Assembly: GCA_012184525.1 (NCBI GenBank)
Contig: WOFQ01000064.1
Coordinates: forward strand, 124,001-188,000
Direction of reading: 5' to 3'
Origin: Xenoacremonium recifei
Lineage: Eukaryota > Ascomycota > Sordariomycetes > Hypocreales > Nectriaceae
DNA: 64,000 bases
Part shown: positions 23,518-35,432 of the stretch, piece by piece
Position numbering within the stretch: position 1 is the stretch's first letter
Layout of the letters: the number at the start of each line of letters is the position of its first letter
The notes under the pieces: generated by a model
Told to the model about the DNA's origin: nothing
Database searches by the model: none
Seen by the model: the letters and a program-made list of their open reading frames with translations, nothing else
Translations under genes and position numbers: made by a program

Positions 23518-25224
23518 TTACAATTCACCATCTCCAAGCACGGCTTGAGTCTCATGTAGGCTTTTGGGGTCTGAAATGTGAGCTTCCGACTGTTGAGCAT
23601 AATTGGCGGTCTTGGAGGCTTTCTTGAGGTGATCTAGCCAATACTCAACAAGCTTCAGCGAGGAAACTGGCTGGTCATAAGGAACCTGCCAAGCATAATT
23701 TTAGCATCTTCCCCTAAGTTTGTCGCACAAGCAAGCCAATACGTACCATATGTCCAGCCTCTTCAACTTCAGCCATCCATAAATTTGGTACCGTCTTGAC
23801 ACGGCCAGCCCTCCCGCCAGATAGCGCATTCCATGGAAGTTCCTGCCATGGCTTACCGCGGAAGGTCGATCTTCCTTGCCACTTCATGCCGCGAAGAGCA
23901 TCAAATACGCCATCGGCATTGCAAATAATATCAGCAACCCCCACGTAGACAAGGACATCTACTTCCTGACCGCCGGGCTCTTGGGCCTGTAGTCGAGAAT
24001 ACTGCAGAATCTTCTGGATGTCCATCGTGGCCGGTGTGTACATATCCCCGGACTCAGTATAGCGCTCCATGATGAGCTCACTGGCCATTTCCCAAGATTT
24101 CTTCAGCCCGGAGGTCTGCGACGGAACCTCCAGTTCGTCTTCGAATATCCTACGAGAGGAGAGATATTTTTCAGGATCCGTGACGGTTGGGTAACAGTTT
24201 GATGGCCCAGCACAGTTTCGTAGCCGCCGATCATATATACTGTGAGTGGTGTTTAAAAATATATCGGCATATTGCTTTTGGCACAGAGAATGTGGTTGCG
24301 AACAGAGGAATGAGTCGCCGCGACTTAAGGCGCATCCGTGGAGCATAGCCTCGCATCTATCAACAACTTGCAGAGCGCGGATGCAGTCCTCTTGATCTAG
24401 GTGTGGCTGGAACTGTCCCCGGTAGTCGTAGCAACTAACATCGAACATTGAAGGTGTCTGAACCTCGGGATTTATCCAGGGGTTGCCCAACAGAAGAGAT
24501 CGCAGAGGGATAGCAAATCCAGGACTCGTTGGCTTGGAAGCCGATGTGAAGAATTGGTTATAATCAAGGATAGCAGAAGCCAGGGCTGGTACATAGCGTC
24601 CTGCATATGACTCTCCCGCTAGGTGCAGATCAACGTGGGCTAAATGAGGGAATGCCTCATAGAACAGCCGTATGAAGGCAATAGAGTCCAAAGAGGATGC
24701 CTCGGAGCGGGAAGGATAGTCTTCCCCGTCTAAGTATGAGAAACCAACCCCCGCTGGTTGATCCAAGTACACCACGTTGAAGGACTCCGTCCAGGAGTAG
24801 GGGTTGAACTTGGTTCTGTTGGGACCGTCGATAAGGCAAGGCCCGTTTTCGTACAACATGCCATGCAAAGAGCTGCCACCAGGGCCTCCTTGATGCCAGA
24901 TCATGAGGGGAGCATTCTCCTTCTGGTTCCGTGCTTCATGGAACCCTACAATAGATTATAGTTAGTTAAATCAATCTCGGGGGTGGTACTGTAAGAATGA
25001 ACGACTGGAAGTGACGAACAGAAGAACAAATGACGATCGCTAATGTCAGCCCAACCTGTATGGTGAGCGGCTCCTCCGTGGCATAAGACAGTGTCGTCAG
25101 CTGGCCAGCTTTTAAATCGGATTGTGTCATTGCTGTACTTTGAGAGAATGGTATTGTAACCAGAAGCATTGACAACCGTGGCAATAGCCAGACAGGCGAA
25201 GAAAGGTAGTATTTGATGTATCAT
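23518..25224 (-). CDS. Serine carboxypeptidase S10, copy 1
   Basis: Three exons (25224-25020, 24945-23747, 23685-23518) join in phase to 523 residues. A signal peptide (MIHQILPFFACLAIATVVNA) opens it. The S10 marks are QGGPGGSSLHG for the oxyanion region, DQPAGVGFSY, LAGESYAGRY with the catalytic Ser, VGVADIICNADG with the catalytic Asp, and AGHMVPYDQP with the catalytic His split across the last intron. Cys-rich segments between them fit the family disulfides. It releases C-terminal amino acids from peptides and is expected to be secreted or vacuolar. The start at 25224 was preferred to 25257 because it places the signal peptide at the N-terminus. It is the first of three S10 genes in 6 kb. 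Confidence 0.92.
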
Positions 25225-25739
25225 TTTTTGGTGGTTGAACCAAGATATCGGAGTCAAGGGCTAGCCTAAGGCGAATGCAGGAGAAGCGACCACATTTATT
25301 AGATTTAGAGACGGAAATGGCCTGTAATTTTCCTCTTAATTTGAGAAATGCGTTCTTCAGTATCTAACTCGAAACGTCCGCCTGGGTTGGATATGGGCCA
25401 GGGAAAACGTTTCCTATTTAGGCAATATTGATGGTAGTAATTAGTAGGTCTTACAATTCTCACGGGCTTGATTGCCAGACTATCGGGGACATGAAAAATG
25501 GGCTTGATTGAAAATAATCAAGTGGTTAGTGATGAACATGTCTTGTTCTTTGAACGCGGTTTCTAACAGACTGTCATTTCTATCTATTCTTGGATGTACC
25601 ATTGCATCTTCTCGCCAGCGCGCAGTCCGAAACACATTGCCTTCGTCTAGTCAGTCAAAGCGAGGACAGTCGTAATTCACTACCAATCCTGGTTTCAGTC
25701 GTTACTACAACCACGACTCTTAATGAATTTACAGGATAT
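25225..25739. other. Intergenic between two S10 genes
   Basis: No gene supported in these 515 bp, which hold the promoter of the S10 gene at 23518-25224 and the 3' end region of the next S10 gene. Confidence 0.4.
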
Positions 25740-27298
25740 TTATGAAGACATGATAGAGCCTCTTAACCAAGAGTTTATAAGGAAGGACGTCTCCTCAGGG
25801 TTATCTGCTGGTGACATGTGGCCTGCATCAAATATCTCTGCGAAGGCCAGGTTGTCATATTGCTTGTACAGTCCGATTTCTCTTCCGTTCATTGTATAGG
25901 GCTTTGTGGGAAACGCACGGAAGGCTGGCTGATGTCTCCATCGGATGGCATCAGCGAGCTCTTTCTCTCCTTCAGCGTTACAAAACCAGTCCTTATTGCC
26001 GACGTATATGAGGACGCGATAGGCCTGAAATAGCGTTAGCAGAGGCTTTAAGCAAAGAAAGAAGTGAATGTTCTGGTTCACCTGCTGAAGAAGCTCCTCA
26101 ACCAGCTCGACGGAATCCCCATGTGTGATACCAGCCTCGGTGAAGTCCTGGTACAGCTGTTGATCTATGATATCTAGTGTCACATCTAGAGGAACTCCCA
26201 GCTGGTGCCTTGTGTCTGAAGAGTTCAAGTATTCTTCAACCCAATTCATCTTCTCGTCACAGAGGCCCATATCGCCACACGGCTGACGGAAGTCGTAAGG
26301 GCTCCGATGTGCATCGACGATAAAGTTGACGCTTTTAGAGCGACAGTAATCCAGCACTTCGTCACAGAAGTCTTTATCTCCATTCATTGCTGAGCATATT
26401 TGTATATACTTGACGCATTTGGCCATGTTGGCCTCGATCGTAGTACATACGCTGCTGTTAAAAATTGGATTGTCTCCAAGGCAGCCAGTTGCAAAGAAGC
26501 CTGGCCATTGAAGAGATTGGGATAGCTGAGCGTTACCCAAGCCGATTCCTTTCAAGTTAAGTTGTTTGTCCACTCCCTGTGAAGTTGACTGGACAAGCTT
26601 TGCCATGGGTGAAGATTGCCGATAGTGAATTTCCCGCGCCAATGAAGGAACCCAGGTACCGCCAAATGATTCTCCTATTATATAAAAGTCTTGATGCGAG
26701 TATTCGGGGAAATGGGTTATGAATGCAACCAAGAAATTATACATATCGCTCATGGCTGCATCCATTGTCTTAATCTGCTTCTCAGAATGCGAAAACCCGA
26801 CATTGACAGGTTGACTATGTAAGACTTTGTGAGTATTGACCCTTGCGACGTTCGGCTGGTCTCAATTCTGCTTTCAGGGCATGACTTACTCGACAAAGAG
26901 GACATTGGCATGGTTATTCCATGCATAGGGATTTGGCTTAACTGTATCAGGCCCGTCAATGAGACAAGGACCCAATTCCTCAAAGAGCCCGACAGCGACA
27001 GACGAAGCCCCCGGACCACCGCTCATCCAAAGGACAACGGGGTCTTCTGAAGGCTCTCCCCTACTTTCAGCGAACCAAAAGAAGAGATGCTTTGATCCCT
27101 CATCTGGGATTCTATTAGTAACAAGTCCCATCATCATGACCTTCCCATCGTACCAAAATCGTAGTAGCCTACTTTGCCTCTTCCTGCAGAGGGGCACACG
27201 GTATCTGGAGGATCACGGACTTGGAACGTGCCCGATGCATGCACCGAAAGCACAAATGCAAGTATCGGTAGGAGTACTGAGCTCCATGATTTTGCCAT
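25740..27298 (-). CDS. Serine carboxypeptidase S10, copy 2
   Basis: Four exons (27298-27154, 27103-26890, 26814-26082, 26024-25740) give 458 residues. A signal peptide (MAKSWSSVLLPILAFVLSVHAS) opens the protein. Family motifs are HLFFWFAESRG, MSGGPGASS, DQPVNVGFSHS, IIGESFGGTW with the nucleophile Ser, VGNKDWFCN with Asp, and DAGHMSPADNP with His. The first intron is only resolved in phase by using the CCCAG acceptor at 27104-27108, which gives YYDFDEGSKHLFF. The last 57-nt intron is open in frame and could be retained. It is divergent from the third S10 gene across a 380-bp shared promoter. Confidence 0.9.
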
Positions 27299-27678
27299 TG
27301 GTCCTTGATTCGGAGTGGTCCGGAAACGAGGGAAACTTGGAGGAGGATCAGGCTGCGAAAAGAAAGAGACTTGAACTTGAACGCAGGTAGCGGGCTGGAG
27401 TAGGTGACTCAATCAAAACTGGCCGATATCCTTTTTGCTTGCTTTCTTCTTTAGATTGTGCACTCCCTGCCTGCTTTCAATCTCCGAGGAGCTCTAATCT
27501 ACACTGCATCGCTAACAATAACAATCCACACGGCACCCGTTTTCCCAAATAGGAAAGAATTGCGGCATCACCTGTTCACGCCCCTCTTTCTAGATAACTG
27601 ATCTAGCCAGAACCAATAAATGTTAGGTCAATTGATCCTCCTACAACCGCCATAGAGGCCGAAGCAGCGTCGCTGAAG
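27299..27678. promoter_or_regulatory. Shared promoter of divergent S10 genes
   Basis: A 380-bp gap between two divergently transcribed carboxypeptidase genes. An AGATAA (GATA-type) motif lies near 27592 in a CTAGATAACTGATCTAG context. No other element is recognised. Confidence 0.35.
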
Positions 27679-29460
27679 ATGAAGCTCACGTCGCGGGCTG
27701 TTTCGTTGGCTTTTCTAGTCTGCTCTCTACCATACCTGGTAACTACAGCGCCGAGCCGGCCTTTTCAACAGATACTCACTCTCAGCGATGGAGACCGGCA
27801 GCCAAGGGTCATTCGGCAGAACGACAGTATTTGCGATGCAGGATCAGCTCAATGGACTGGAAGTGTCCCTGTGAGTGAGAAGAGGGATCTGTTTTTCTGT
27901 GAGTGATGACTTTCGCAATGGGCTTGGCTTGCGTCTTGCTGAAGCTGAGCTGCATAGGGTACTTTGAGAGTCGTAAGAACCTAGAAACGGCACCATTGAT
28001 CATATGGCTCAATGGGTGAGTCGCATGAGGTGATAGACGCAAAAGAACTCGACTGACGTGAATGCAGTGGTCCTGGGGCGTCATCATTGCTGGGAGCCTT
28101 TTATGAGCGTGTTGGCCCTTGTAATGTCGATCCTGACGGCGAAGGGACATCGCGAAATGAACTCAGTTGGACCAATTTTGCAAACGTGCTATTTATTGAG
28201 TACGAAAATTCGCTTATAAACCTGCCATTTCTATTCTCATAGGAACCTCCTGACATTTGCCAAGTCAACCAATCGGAGTAGGATTTTCTAGAACAGCAGA
28301 CCCGAGTCTCTGGTCCTCTAGTTTATCTGAAGCAGCTATCGACTTTGACAAGTTTCTTAACACCTTTTTGGACGATATGTTCCCTGAGCTCCGAGAACGC
28401 CCTATCCACTTGGCAGGAGAGTCATTTGGCGGTCGATACTGTCCAGTCTTTGCATCTATGACACGAACCAAGTTGGACTCTGTCATGCTCTTCAATGCTC
28501 TTGTGGACTTTCCAACGGCCGTGTTGGGGATTTACCATCATTATTGTTTCCAACCAACTGATATGGAAAGTTCTTCCTTATCTCCTGGCCTTAACTCCAC
28601 GACCTGTGCAGAAATGGAGGAAGGATATTCTGCTTGTGAGAAATACGGCAAGCTTTGCACCTTGACCTACGATACAGACCTTTGTGAAGAAGCGTCAGAG
28701 AAGTGTTCATCAGTTTACGAACTATACACGCGCCATGTTGTGCCAGGGGGCCTTAATCCTTACGATGATAGACTTAGCTGCATAACACCACCCATGTGCG
28801 GCCACCTAGGTAAGCATATTCTTTCTTTTGCTAATCCTGAAGAATTACTTAGTGTCTCTAACTCTACAACCGCGCTTAGGAATGGATGAGGTTGAAGAGT
28901 ATATGAACTCTGATGGCCTACAGAATGCGCTCGGAATCAAACTCAATTTTACGGCTGTCAATATGGACTTAAACACGCAGTGGTCGCTCCGACCGGACAC
29001 AATGTTACCGTCTACCCGTGAAATTGCGACTCTCCTTGATCAAAAGCAAGTGCCTATTCTTGTGGTAAATGGAAACAATGATGTCGTTGTGTGAGACTAC
29101 TCCGTACTAAATGTCCCTAATACTCGGCTTGCTAATATATAAGTTTAAAGGAACACGGAAGGAATCACTTTAGCATATGACAATCTACTCTGGAGCGGCC
29201 ACGCAAAGTTCCAGGCACAAAGCCTTAAGCCATGGCATTTCCGCGATAACAACGGGGATTTGATTCGAGGAGGGGAGTTTAAAGGAACTGGGAAGCTATC
29301 GTTAGTAACGATTGACGGCTCTGGACATATGGCTCCTCACGACCAGCCTGGGGCGGTTGTTCATACCGTCGAGGCATGGACTCGTCATTTATTGACCCAC
29401 AAAGTTCAAGATGGGAGCAAAGAAGTCGGCGATGTCTCGCAGAAAGCGTTTGTACCTTAG
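27679..29460 (+). CDS. Serine carboxypeptidase S10, copy 3
   Basis: Six exons (27679-27898, 27958-28015, 28068-28199, 28265-28809, 28880-29090, 29151-29460) join in phase to 491 residues. A signal peptide (MKLTSRAVSLAFLVCSLPYLVTT) is followed by RDLFFWYFESRK, LNGGPGASS, DQPIGVGFSR, LAGESFGGRY (Ser), VNGNNDVVVNTEG (Asp) and DGSGHMAPHDQP (His). The triad is therefore complete. It differs from the two neighbouring S10 proteins in spacing and in intron number, so these are old paralogues and not a recent tandem array. Likely secreted or vacuolar exopeptidase. Confidence 0.92.
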
Positions 29461-30135
29461 TAGAATAGCGTACCAAACCCAGAAGACCCGTGACTTTCAC
29501 CTAAAGAATAGGGGTAGATAGCACGCATAGACTGTAGGGCAGAATTCATTCTCCATGTTGAAGTTTTTATGGCCCGTCTAGGTATATATGAAGAGAAATA
29601 AAATATTGTGGCTTCAATAGGCTTATTGATATTCCGTAATAGTACAATTCAGAATTCATGTTGCGGAATAACGTTTAAGAAAATTCCGGTCTGGTGATAA
29701 TGCACTGCTGGGAAGGGTTAACTCACTGGAAGATGACCATTCCTAATATGGAAATCCTTTGCACGATTTTCCTGAGGATGGTGTCTAAACAATAAAATGG
29801 CTTATTTTGTGCTGGAGGGAAATTGCTCGTGATTTATAGAATACAGAATACTCACATTGAAATCGTCAATCTAATTTACTATTTTACTTATCAGTTTCGT
29901 TTTATCTTGAAGTATTAGGCAGCATGTGAATTGTGGAGGTGAACCTACAGGACGTGGTCATCCTGTGATGCTTGCAGCTTTTCCTAATCTAGTCCAGAGA
30001 AGCGCTGTTGACATATTTTACGGCGGCCTACTTCGTGTGATCATCATTATGATCTGTGAAGAAGACACAGTCGTGCTTCTCGTTTACTCCAAGACCCATC
30101 TGTGTACAATTTCTAGCCCAATCCTAAGGCCCAAA
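29461..30135. other. Intergenic before the M61-like gene
   Basis: AT-rich spacer. The frame of the following gene stays open upstream to 29926, but no signal or domain is seen there, so I treat it as 5' leader. Confidence 0.4.
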
Positions 30136-31986
30136 ATGGCTGCTTCGGTACCCAGATGCCTTTCTCTTTTGGCCCTCTTCCTCACAGTTCTTTTCTTCAC
30201 TCAGAATTCAGTTTGGAAGTGGAGTTACTCGATAACATCCGAGTCTGTTCTGCACCCCGACCCTACTAAAGCTGATGGTAGCGCAGAGTCTAGCGATATT
30301 CTGAAACTCGAAGTAGTGTTGACGCCCCTTTTCGAAGCTGGAAATATCACGTCGGTGCACGTGAGTATCAGTTTTGAACCAAGGGCAGAACTGGATGCAA
30401 CATCGGGACTGTTCCACGGTTCTACCACTGTGGCTAGTATTCCGGCGCTCAGTATCCTGGACGGCACTCTGGAAGTATCTGATGCTGCAGGCCGGCTGGA
30501 GGTAACTCCTCACGACACTGCGAACGGCCACTTTGTCGGCTATCGGTGGGCTACAGATCGGCCTACAGAAGGCACTGTCAATATCTCTTATGTGGCCTTG
30601 CCACGAACCGTCAGCAAAACCGAACGCAACGGACCCGCATTGGACTTCCGCCTTGAAAGTGGTGGTCTGCTGGCATCAGGCTTCTCCTTGCTTATCGGGC
30701 CTATCGACTTGGAGAACATTTATACAGTCTCCCTGGACTGGAACCTGGAGGATTCCCCGCCGGGGACGAAAGGCATTTGGACATGGGGCCCTTCGAGTGC
30801 CGGGCCAATTGTGCGGCAGCTCAGTGCGTTCGAATTTCTCTGGGCTTTCTTTGCCGCGGGCCCGGTGCAAGCATACATAGATGAGGAAAACGCCGGTGTG
30901 CCTGCGCAGTTCAATGTCTACTGGCTCGGCAAGCTCCCTTTCGATGGCGAGGAGCTGTCTCAGCAGGTTGGGAAACTCTTTCACAGTATGTCGGACTTTT
31001 TCGAGGATGACGGTGAGAGTTATCGAGTCTTTCTACGACATAACCCATATTCGGGGACCAACTCGGGTACAGCACTGAAACGATCCTTTATGTTCTGTTA
31101 TGACGACAGCGACTATGTGAACCCTGGGAGAATACTCGAACGCATCAAAGTAATTGCACATGAGATGGTCCACAACTGGATTATCTGGGATGGCTCAGTG
31201 GACCTCGCTGTACACGGCTGGTACCCAGAGGGCTTTGCTGAGTATTATTCGATACTTCTGCTTCACAAGCTGGACCTCATAACTGATGAGGAGTATATCG
31301 ACGAGATGAACGCGCGGCTTCTCGCTTACTATACCAGCGAGTACAGCTACATGTCCCTGGATCAAGCCAATCGCGACATGTGGAGCTCGAGCAATGGCCA
31401 GAGGGTACCATATCGTCGCGGCAACGCCTTCGCCCTACATTTAGACGCAATGATCCAGGCTTTCACCGACTCGAAGAAGTCTCTAGACGATTTGGTGCTG
31501 CCCCTGATTAGATTAAACAAGGCACGTCAGCCATCTGGGCCAGATCAATTCCACTTAGTTTTGGGTGAGCTCCTGAACAGTTCTTCTCAGGCGCTCGCTC
31601 TTGTGGAGGACATGAAATCTGGCACTCACTTGATCGTTCCGACCGCAGACGTCCTGAGAGCTGGCCGATTTCACCTGCCCGTCACTCTGCGCCGACATGA
31701 CGCAGGGCTATTCCAGCTCGGCTTCGATGAATACACAGCCCGTATGGGGCAACGAATTGCTAAGCTCGTGCCGGGTTCTCGCGCCGAGGCGGCAGGATTA
31801 TGTGAGGACGACCATATTCGTGGTTTCACAGGGCCGCATACTACGGATATGTATGAAGACGAGACGTTGGTGTTTGAGATTCGTCATGAAGGAGACGCTG
31901 AATGGATTGAGGTAGAATTATTACCTCGTACCATGATCAAAACAGAAAGCTGGAGGTTCGACTTCGATGTTGAGATAGAATTGTAG
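30136..31986 (+). CDS. M61-like membrane-anchored metallopeptidase
   Basis: A single-exon gene of 616 residues. An N-terminal hydrophobic stretch (LSLLALFLTVLFFTQNSVW) is a signal peptide or membrane anchor. A beta-rich N-terminal domain precedes the zinc site HEMVHNW (HExxH near residue 350) and WYPEGFAEYYS, which supplies the third-ligand Glu as in M1/M61 gluzincins. The C-terminal part ends with a degenerate PDZ-like segment (QRIAKLVPGSRAEAAGLCEDDHI), the usual arrangement in glycyl-aminopeptidase M61 proteins. The expected reaction is N-terminal or broad peptide hydrolysis outside the cytosol. It lies beside three carboxypeptidases and an OPT transporter. An ATG-independent extension upstream to 29926 is open but not convincing. 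Confidence 0.82.
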   Translation: MAASVPRCLSLLALFLTVLFFTQNSVWKWSYSITSESVLHPDPTKADGSAESSDILKLEVVLTPLFEAGNITSVHVSISFEPRAELDATSGLFHGSTTVASIPALSILDGTLEVSDAAGRLEVTPHDTANGHFVGYRWATDRPTEGTVNISYVALPRTVSKTERNGPALDFRLESGGLLASGFSLLIGPIDLENIYTVSLDWNLEDSPPGTKGIWTWGPSSAGPIVRQLSAFEFLWAFFAAGPVQAYIDEENAGVPAQFNVYWLGKLPFDGEELSQQVGKLFHSMSDFFEDDGESYRVFLRHNPYSGTNSGTALKRSFMFCYDDSDYVNPGRILERIKVIAHEMVHNWIIWDGSVDLAVHGWYPEGFAEYYSILLLHKLDLITDEEYIDEMNARLLAYYTSEYSYMSLDQANRDMWSSSNGQRVPYRRGNAFALHLDAMIQAFTDSKKSLDDLVLPLIRLNKARQPSGPDQFHLVLGELLNSSSQALALVEDMKSGTHLIVPTADVLRAGRFHLPVTLRRHDAGLFQLGFDEYTARMGQRIAKLVPGSRAEAAGLCEDDHIRGFTGPHTTDMYEDETLVFEIRHEGDAEWIEVELLPRTMIKTESWRFDFDVEIEL

Positions 31987-32478
31987 TTTATGGGAAGGCT
32001 CATATGCGTAGAAGATATAGCAGATATGCCGTGGAGAGAGTACTATCTTACACTAAAATAGCATGTTTACACGTCTCTACAAACCGTTCATAAGGATCCT
32101 TAAGCAGTTCATTGCTATATCATGAAGCCTGTGTCTTTTTAAGGACGCCCCCGCCAAATACCTACTATAACCTCTGTCTTGTAACCAATCCTTTATCTAG
32201 CAGCTATTGAAAAACTGAACTCATGGAAAGTAGCTGAAGAGCATGAAATGGGAGAGTCCGTATCACAAATAATAGATCAGAATAAGTTTGTTTCTTCTTG
32301 TCAATCCATAAAGATGTAATGTGTAAGAAGTTCTTCGTGCTTAACACGATTATTTCAAACAATCCCATTTCATTTCAACAGAAAATAACATGTAGTATTG
32401 TATTGCTTCACTCTTGCCTCTCGATTGAACGATGAGTAAATCGTCTGGGTTAGGCATTTACGAAAGGCAACACTCAAA
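31987..32478. other. Convergent intergenic region
   Basis: The 3' ends of the M61-like and OPT genes face each other here. AT-rich; no gene or repeat recognised. Confidence 0.4.
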
Positions 32479-35432
32479 CTATCGCCATGTCGAGGGTCCG
32501 AAGGTCTCGTTCACCCCGACCGATTTGATCGCCAAACCTTCCACATCGGCGGTTTCGAAAGCTCCAACATTTCCCCACCAGTTGAAAACTACACCAGGGT
32601 AATACAAGCAGAAAAATATGAGGAACGTTGCAATTCCTAGCGCGCCATCGAGACTAGCGGACAACATGTAGTTATACCTGCAAAAACAATCTGTTAAGCA
32701 ATCGTGTACGTGCAGCAGATAGGACAATCGACTTACTTGAGCCACCAAGCATTCCAGCGTCTTTTGACAAACCAGTTGAAGAAGAGCCCAACTAACGTCC
32801 ATGGGACAAAGTTGATCGCCGTAGCAGGGGGAATGGAAGAAGCGGCCGACATCATCAGCGGAATGTGGACGTGCTTAGCAAAGGAATTCGGGAACTTTTT
32901 CGCAGCAAACCACGCAATCACGGGTAAAATCGCGCCCGGGATCAGCCAGTACAATATGCTGCTGTACATTGAGCCGGGTCCGAATAATCGGTTAGGTCCA
33001 ATCAGGCCCCAAAAGATGATGCTCGACTCAAAGGACCTGGCGATAGGGCAGATATACTGAGCGGGGGTGGTTAGCGGAACAAAACGCATCATTTATTGTT
33101 TTTTCCGAGCGGAGTTCAACTTACTGTAGCACTAGTTGTGCAAACACCGGCAATATGATTGAGAGCCCAGGTATTTACACCGATCTGGGTGACCCAGGAT
33201 ACTATAATACCGACTAACTGGGCCATGAAGATGGCGCGTGGCGGCACTTTCTGGAAGATCAGAGTATTAGTCTCTATAAAGTACTAACAAGAGGATTGTG
33301 ATACCATGTAGTGACCCAGCTTTTGGTCCCTGAGGAGAACCACAGCGGTGTCGATAGGGACATAAAGAAAGACCTAAGAAGTTAGCAAGATGCAAAGCAC
33401 ATCGGAAGCCGTGCAACTCGCACATATATAGCACCAAAAAGGATCATAACGTTGAGATTGAAATGGATAAAGGTGAGCGAACCTTGAAGAGAACCGTGGC
33501 TTCCATATTTCCAGGGAATAGCGCCCCTCCAATGATACCACCCGGAACGCCTAATGAGATTACCTGATTGCAAAGAGCCGTCATGATAGCAATAGGAATG
33601 ACAGTAATGAGCTGGATTACTAGCGCAAGTATCATAGCCCACCATCGTACACCGGTGTCGTAGCCTTCGAGAAATCCTATGGAGAGCGCGACACTGAGAA
33701 GAAGCGAGGCGGCATACCACCACGTAGGAGTTGGCTTGTAGGCTCTCATCATCTGTACAGAAAATTAGATATGCAAGGAATCGACTCGTGATGTAAGGCT
33801 TACCCGGCTGTGAATATCCTCGTGTTGCAGCTCCGGGACACTGCCAGGCTTAAATGTTTCACGGAGGCCTGCCCAAATGGCTTCGCGGTGATGTAGATAT
33901 GAGTGAACCAGCACGGCCACGACGGAGGCAAGGCTGAGACCTAAAGAAGGACCAGGTAGGTCAGATACACAGTCGATATTTGGGCACAAGGGGCTTACTA
34001 TAGGCCAAAATAGTAGTGGTGGAGAGAAACACAGGAGAATAAGCGTGGTATGCCTCCGGATTCAGAGTGAAGTCCGGGTTCAGCACATTGCTGACATCAT
34101 ACGATGCTCCCGTGTTGTCAAAAACACTGGAACTGGAAACTGGCAGATAAAGGCCAAACCAGGCATTACTCCAGTGCATAGCGGGCGTAATGATCCAGAG
34201 AATAACAATGATTGAAACGCCAAGGTTGGCAATTGCCCAAGTTGGGATCGGGAGTGGACTGGTAAGATAGGCGATAATTTGATTCCAGTCGAAGGTTATC
34301 GGAATAAGGTCGAGTCCGGTCGTTGAGCCAAATACTTGATTGACCACTCTGTTATGGGGGGCAATCCTGTGTAGGAAGATATTAGTAAAGGTTTTGCTTC
34401 GACCATCAAACAAATGGCCTAGGATGACCTGCTGTTGGCATACCATGTGACCCAGGCAAATGTAGAAAGCGCAGTAAAGATATAGCTCGGAAAGAATTGA
34501 TACACTGTTGCACAGCAGAGTGTAATCCAAAAGAACCTCATCCGGCTCATCTTCCAACTTCCTGCTTGAAAGTTGAAGAAAGAGCCATCATGAAACCCGT
34601 GGATCAATGCACAGGTTGGAAGAATCGACGGCCAGACACAGTAGGCAGGGTCGACAACAATACGCTGGAAAATACCACCGAGACCGAAGGCTAAGGCTTG
34701 GCTGGAAAGTAGGAATAGGAGGCGATACCCGATGGTGACTTTCTCACCCATCCCGAGATATTTGATAAAGGCAGTATAAACATCTGCGGCTGTAGCGTTG
34801 CTATTAAAAGAAGACGTCCCGATAATCATGACCGCTGTTGAGTGTTAATCTTCGAGTTTTCACGGATTTGTGTATATTTCAGGCTACTTACCAATGATGG
34901 TGTGTTCTTTATGGTTGAACGGACCCGGGTTTAGGGAGAAATCGTGACCGAACAGCGTCATCTTACGTGTGGGCAGAATACGAGCGAGGAAGACGCCGAT
35001 GGGATATGATATAAGAACGATGACAAATGCGGCGATAACCACTGAATGCATCATTTAACTTCTGCCAAAAACACTGCGCAGTACGTAGTCACCGGGAATA
35101 CTGACTCGGTGGATTATGCATGGTAAACAGTTGGTTTAGACCATTAGTGATCATGGTGAACAAGATGCCCATGGTCCATGCTCTGAATGTCGACGCCGGT
35201 ACATCAACATCTGTTGATGGTACCGAGGTGCGAACCCCATCGTCGAGTCTGCGAACAGTCAGTTTAGACATGGAAACTAACCCCTCCCAGACGTGGTCAA
35301 CATGCGAGGTACTTACAGGTCTTCAACTGAATCGGCTTTTACGGACTTCAGCTCCGCGTCGGCGACAGACTTGTTGATATTGTTGTCGACAGGACATACA
35401 GTGTCGTCCTTGACTTCCTGTCGGACACCCAT
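32479..35432 (-). CDS. OPT-family oligopeptide/glutathione transporter
   Basis: A multi-exon gene starting with MGVRQEVKDD at 35432 and ending at 32479, with introns about every 150-400 bp. Diagnostic OPT sequence is present: FTMHNPPSQYSR, SLNPGPFNHKEHT, FGLGGIFQRIVVDPAYCVWPS, WQ-poor long loops, and a C-terminal FNWWGN segment. Many hydrophobic helices are spread along the gene. The OPT family imports tetra- and pentapeptides, glutathione and its conjugates, or metal-chelate peptides, using proton symport at the plasma membrane. Its place between peptidases and an ABC-C pump suggests peptide or glutathione-conjugate traffic. Exon borders were not all fixed by hand. Confidence 0.88.

Noticed and set aside
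24657..24839. Overlapping reverse-frame proteins inside S10 and other large genes
   Set aside because: These are shadows of well-supported coding exons.
25740..26765. S10 copy 2 read as an unspliced 341-residue protein
   Set aside because: It lacks the signal peptide and N-terminal motifs, which are found upstream on joined exons; the in-frame intron is only fortuitously open.
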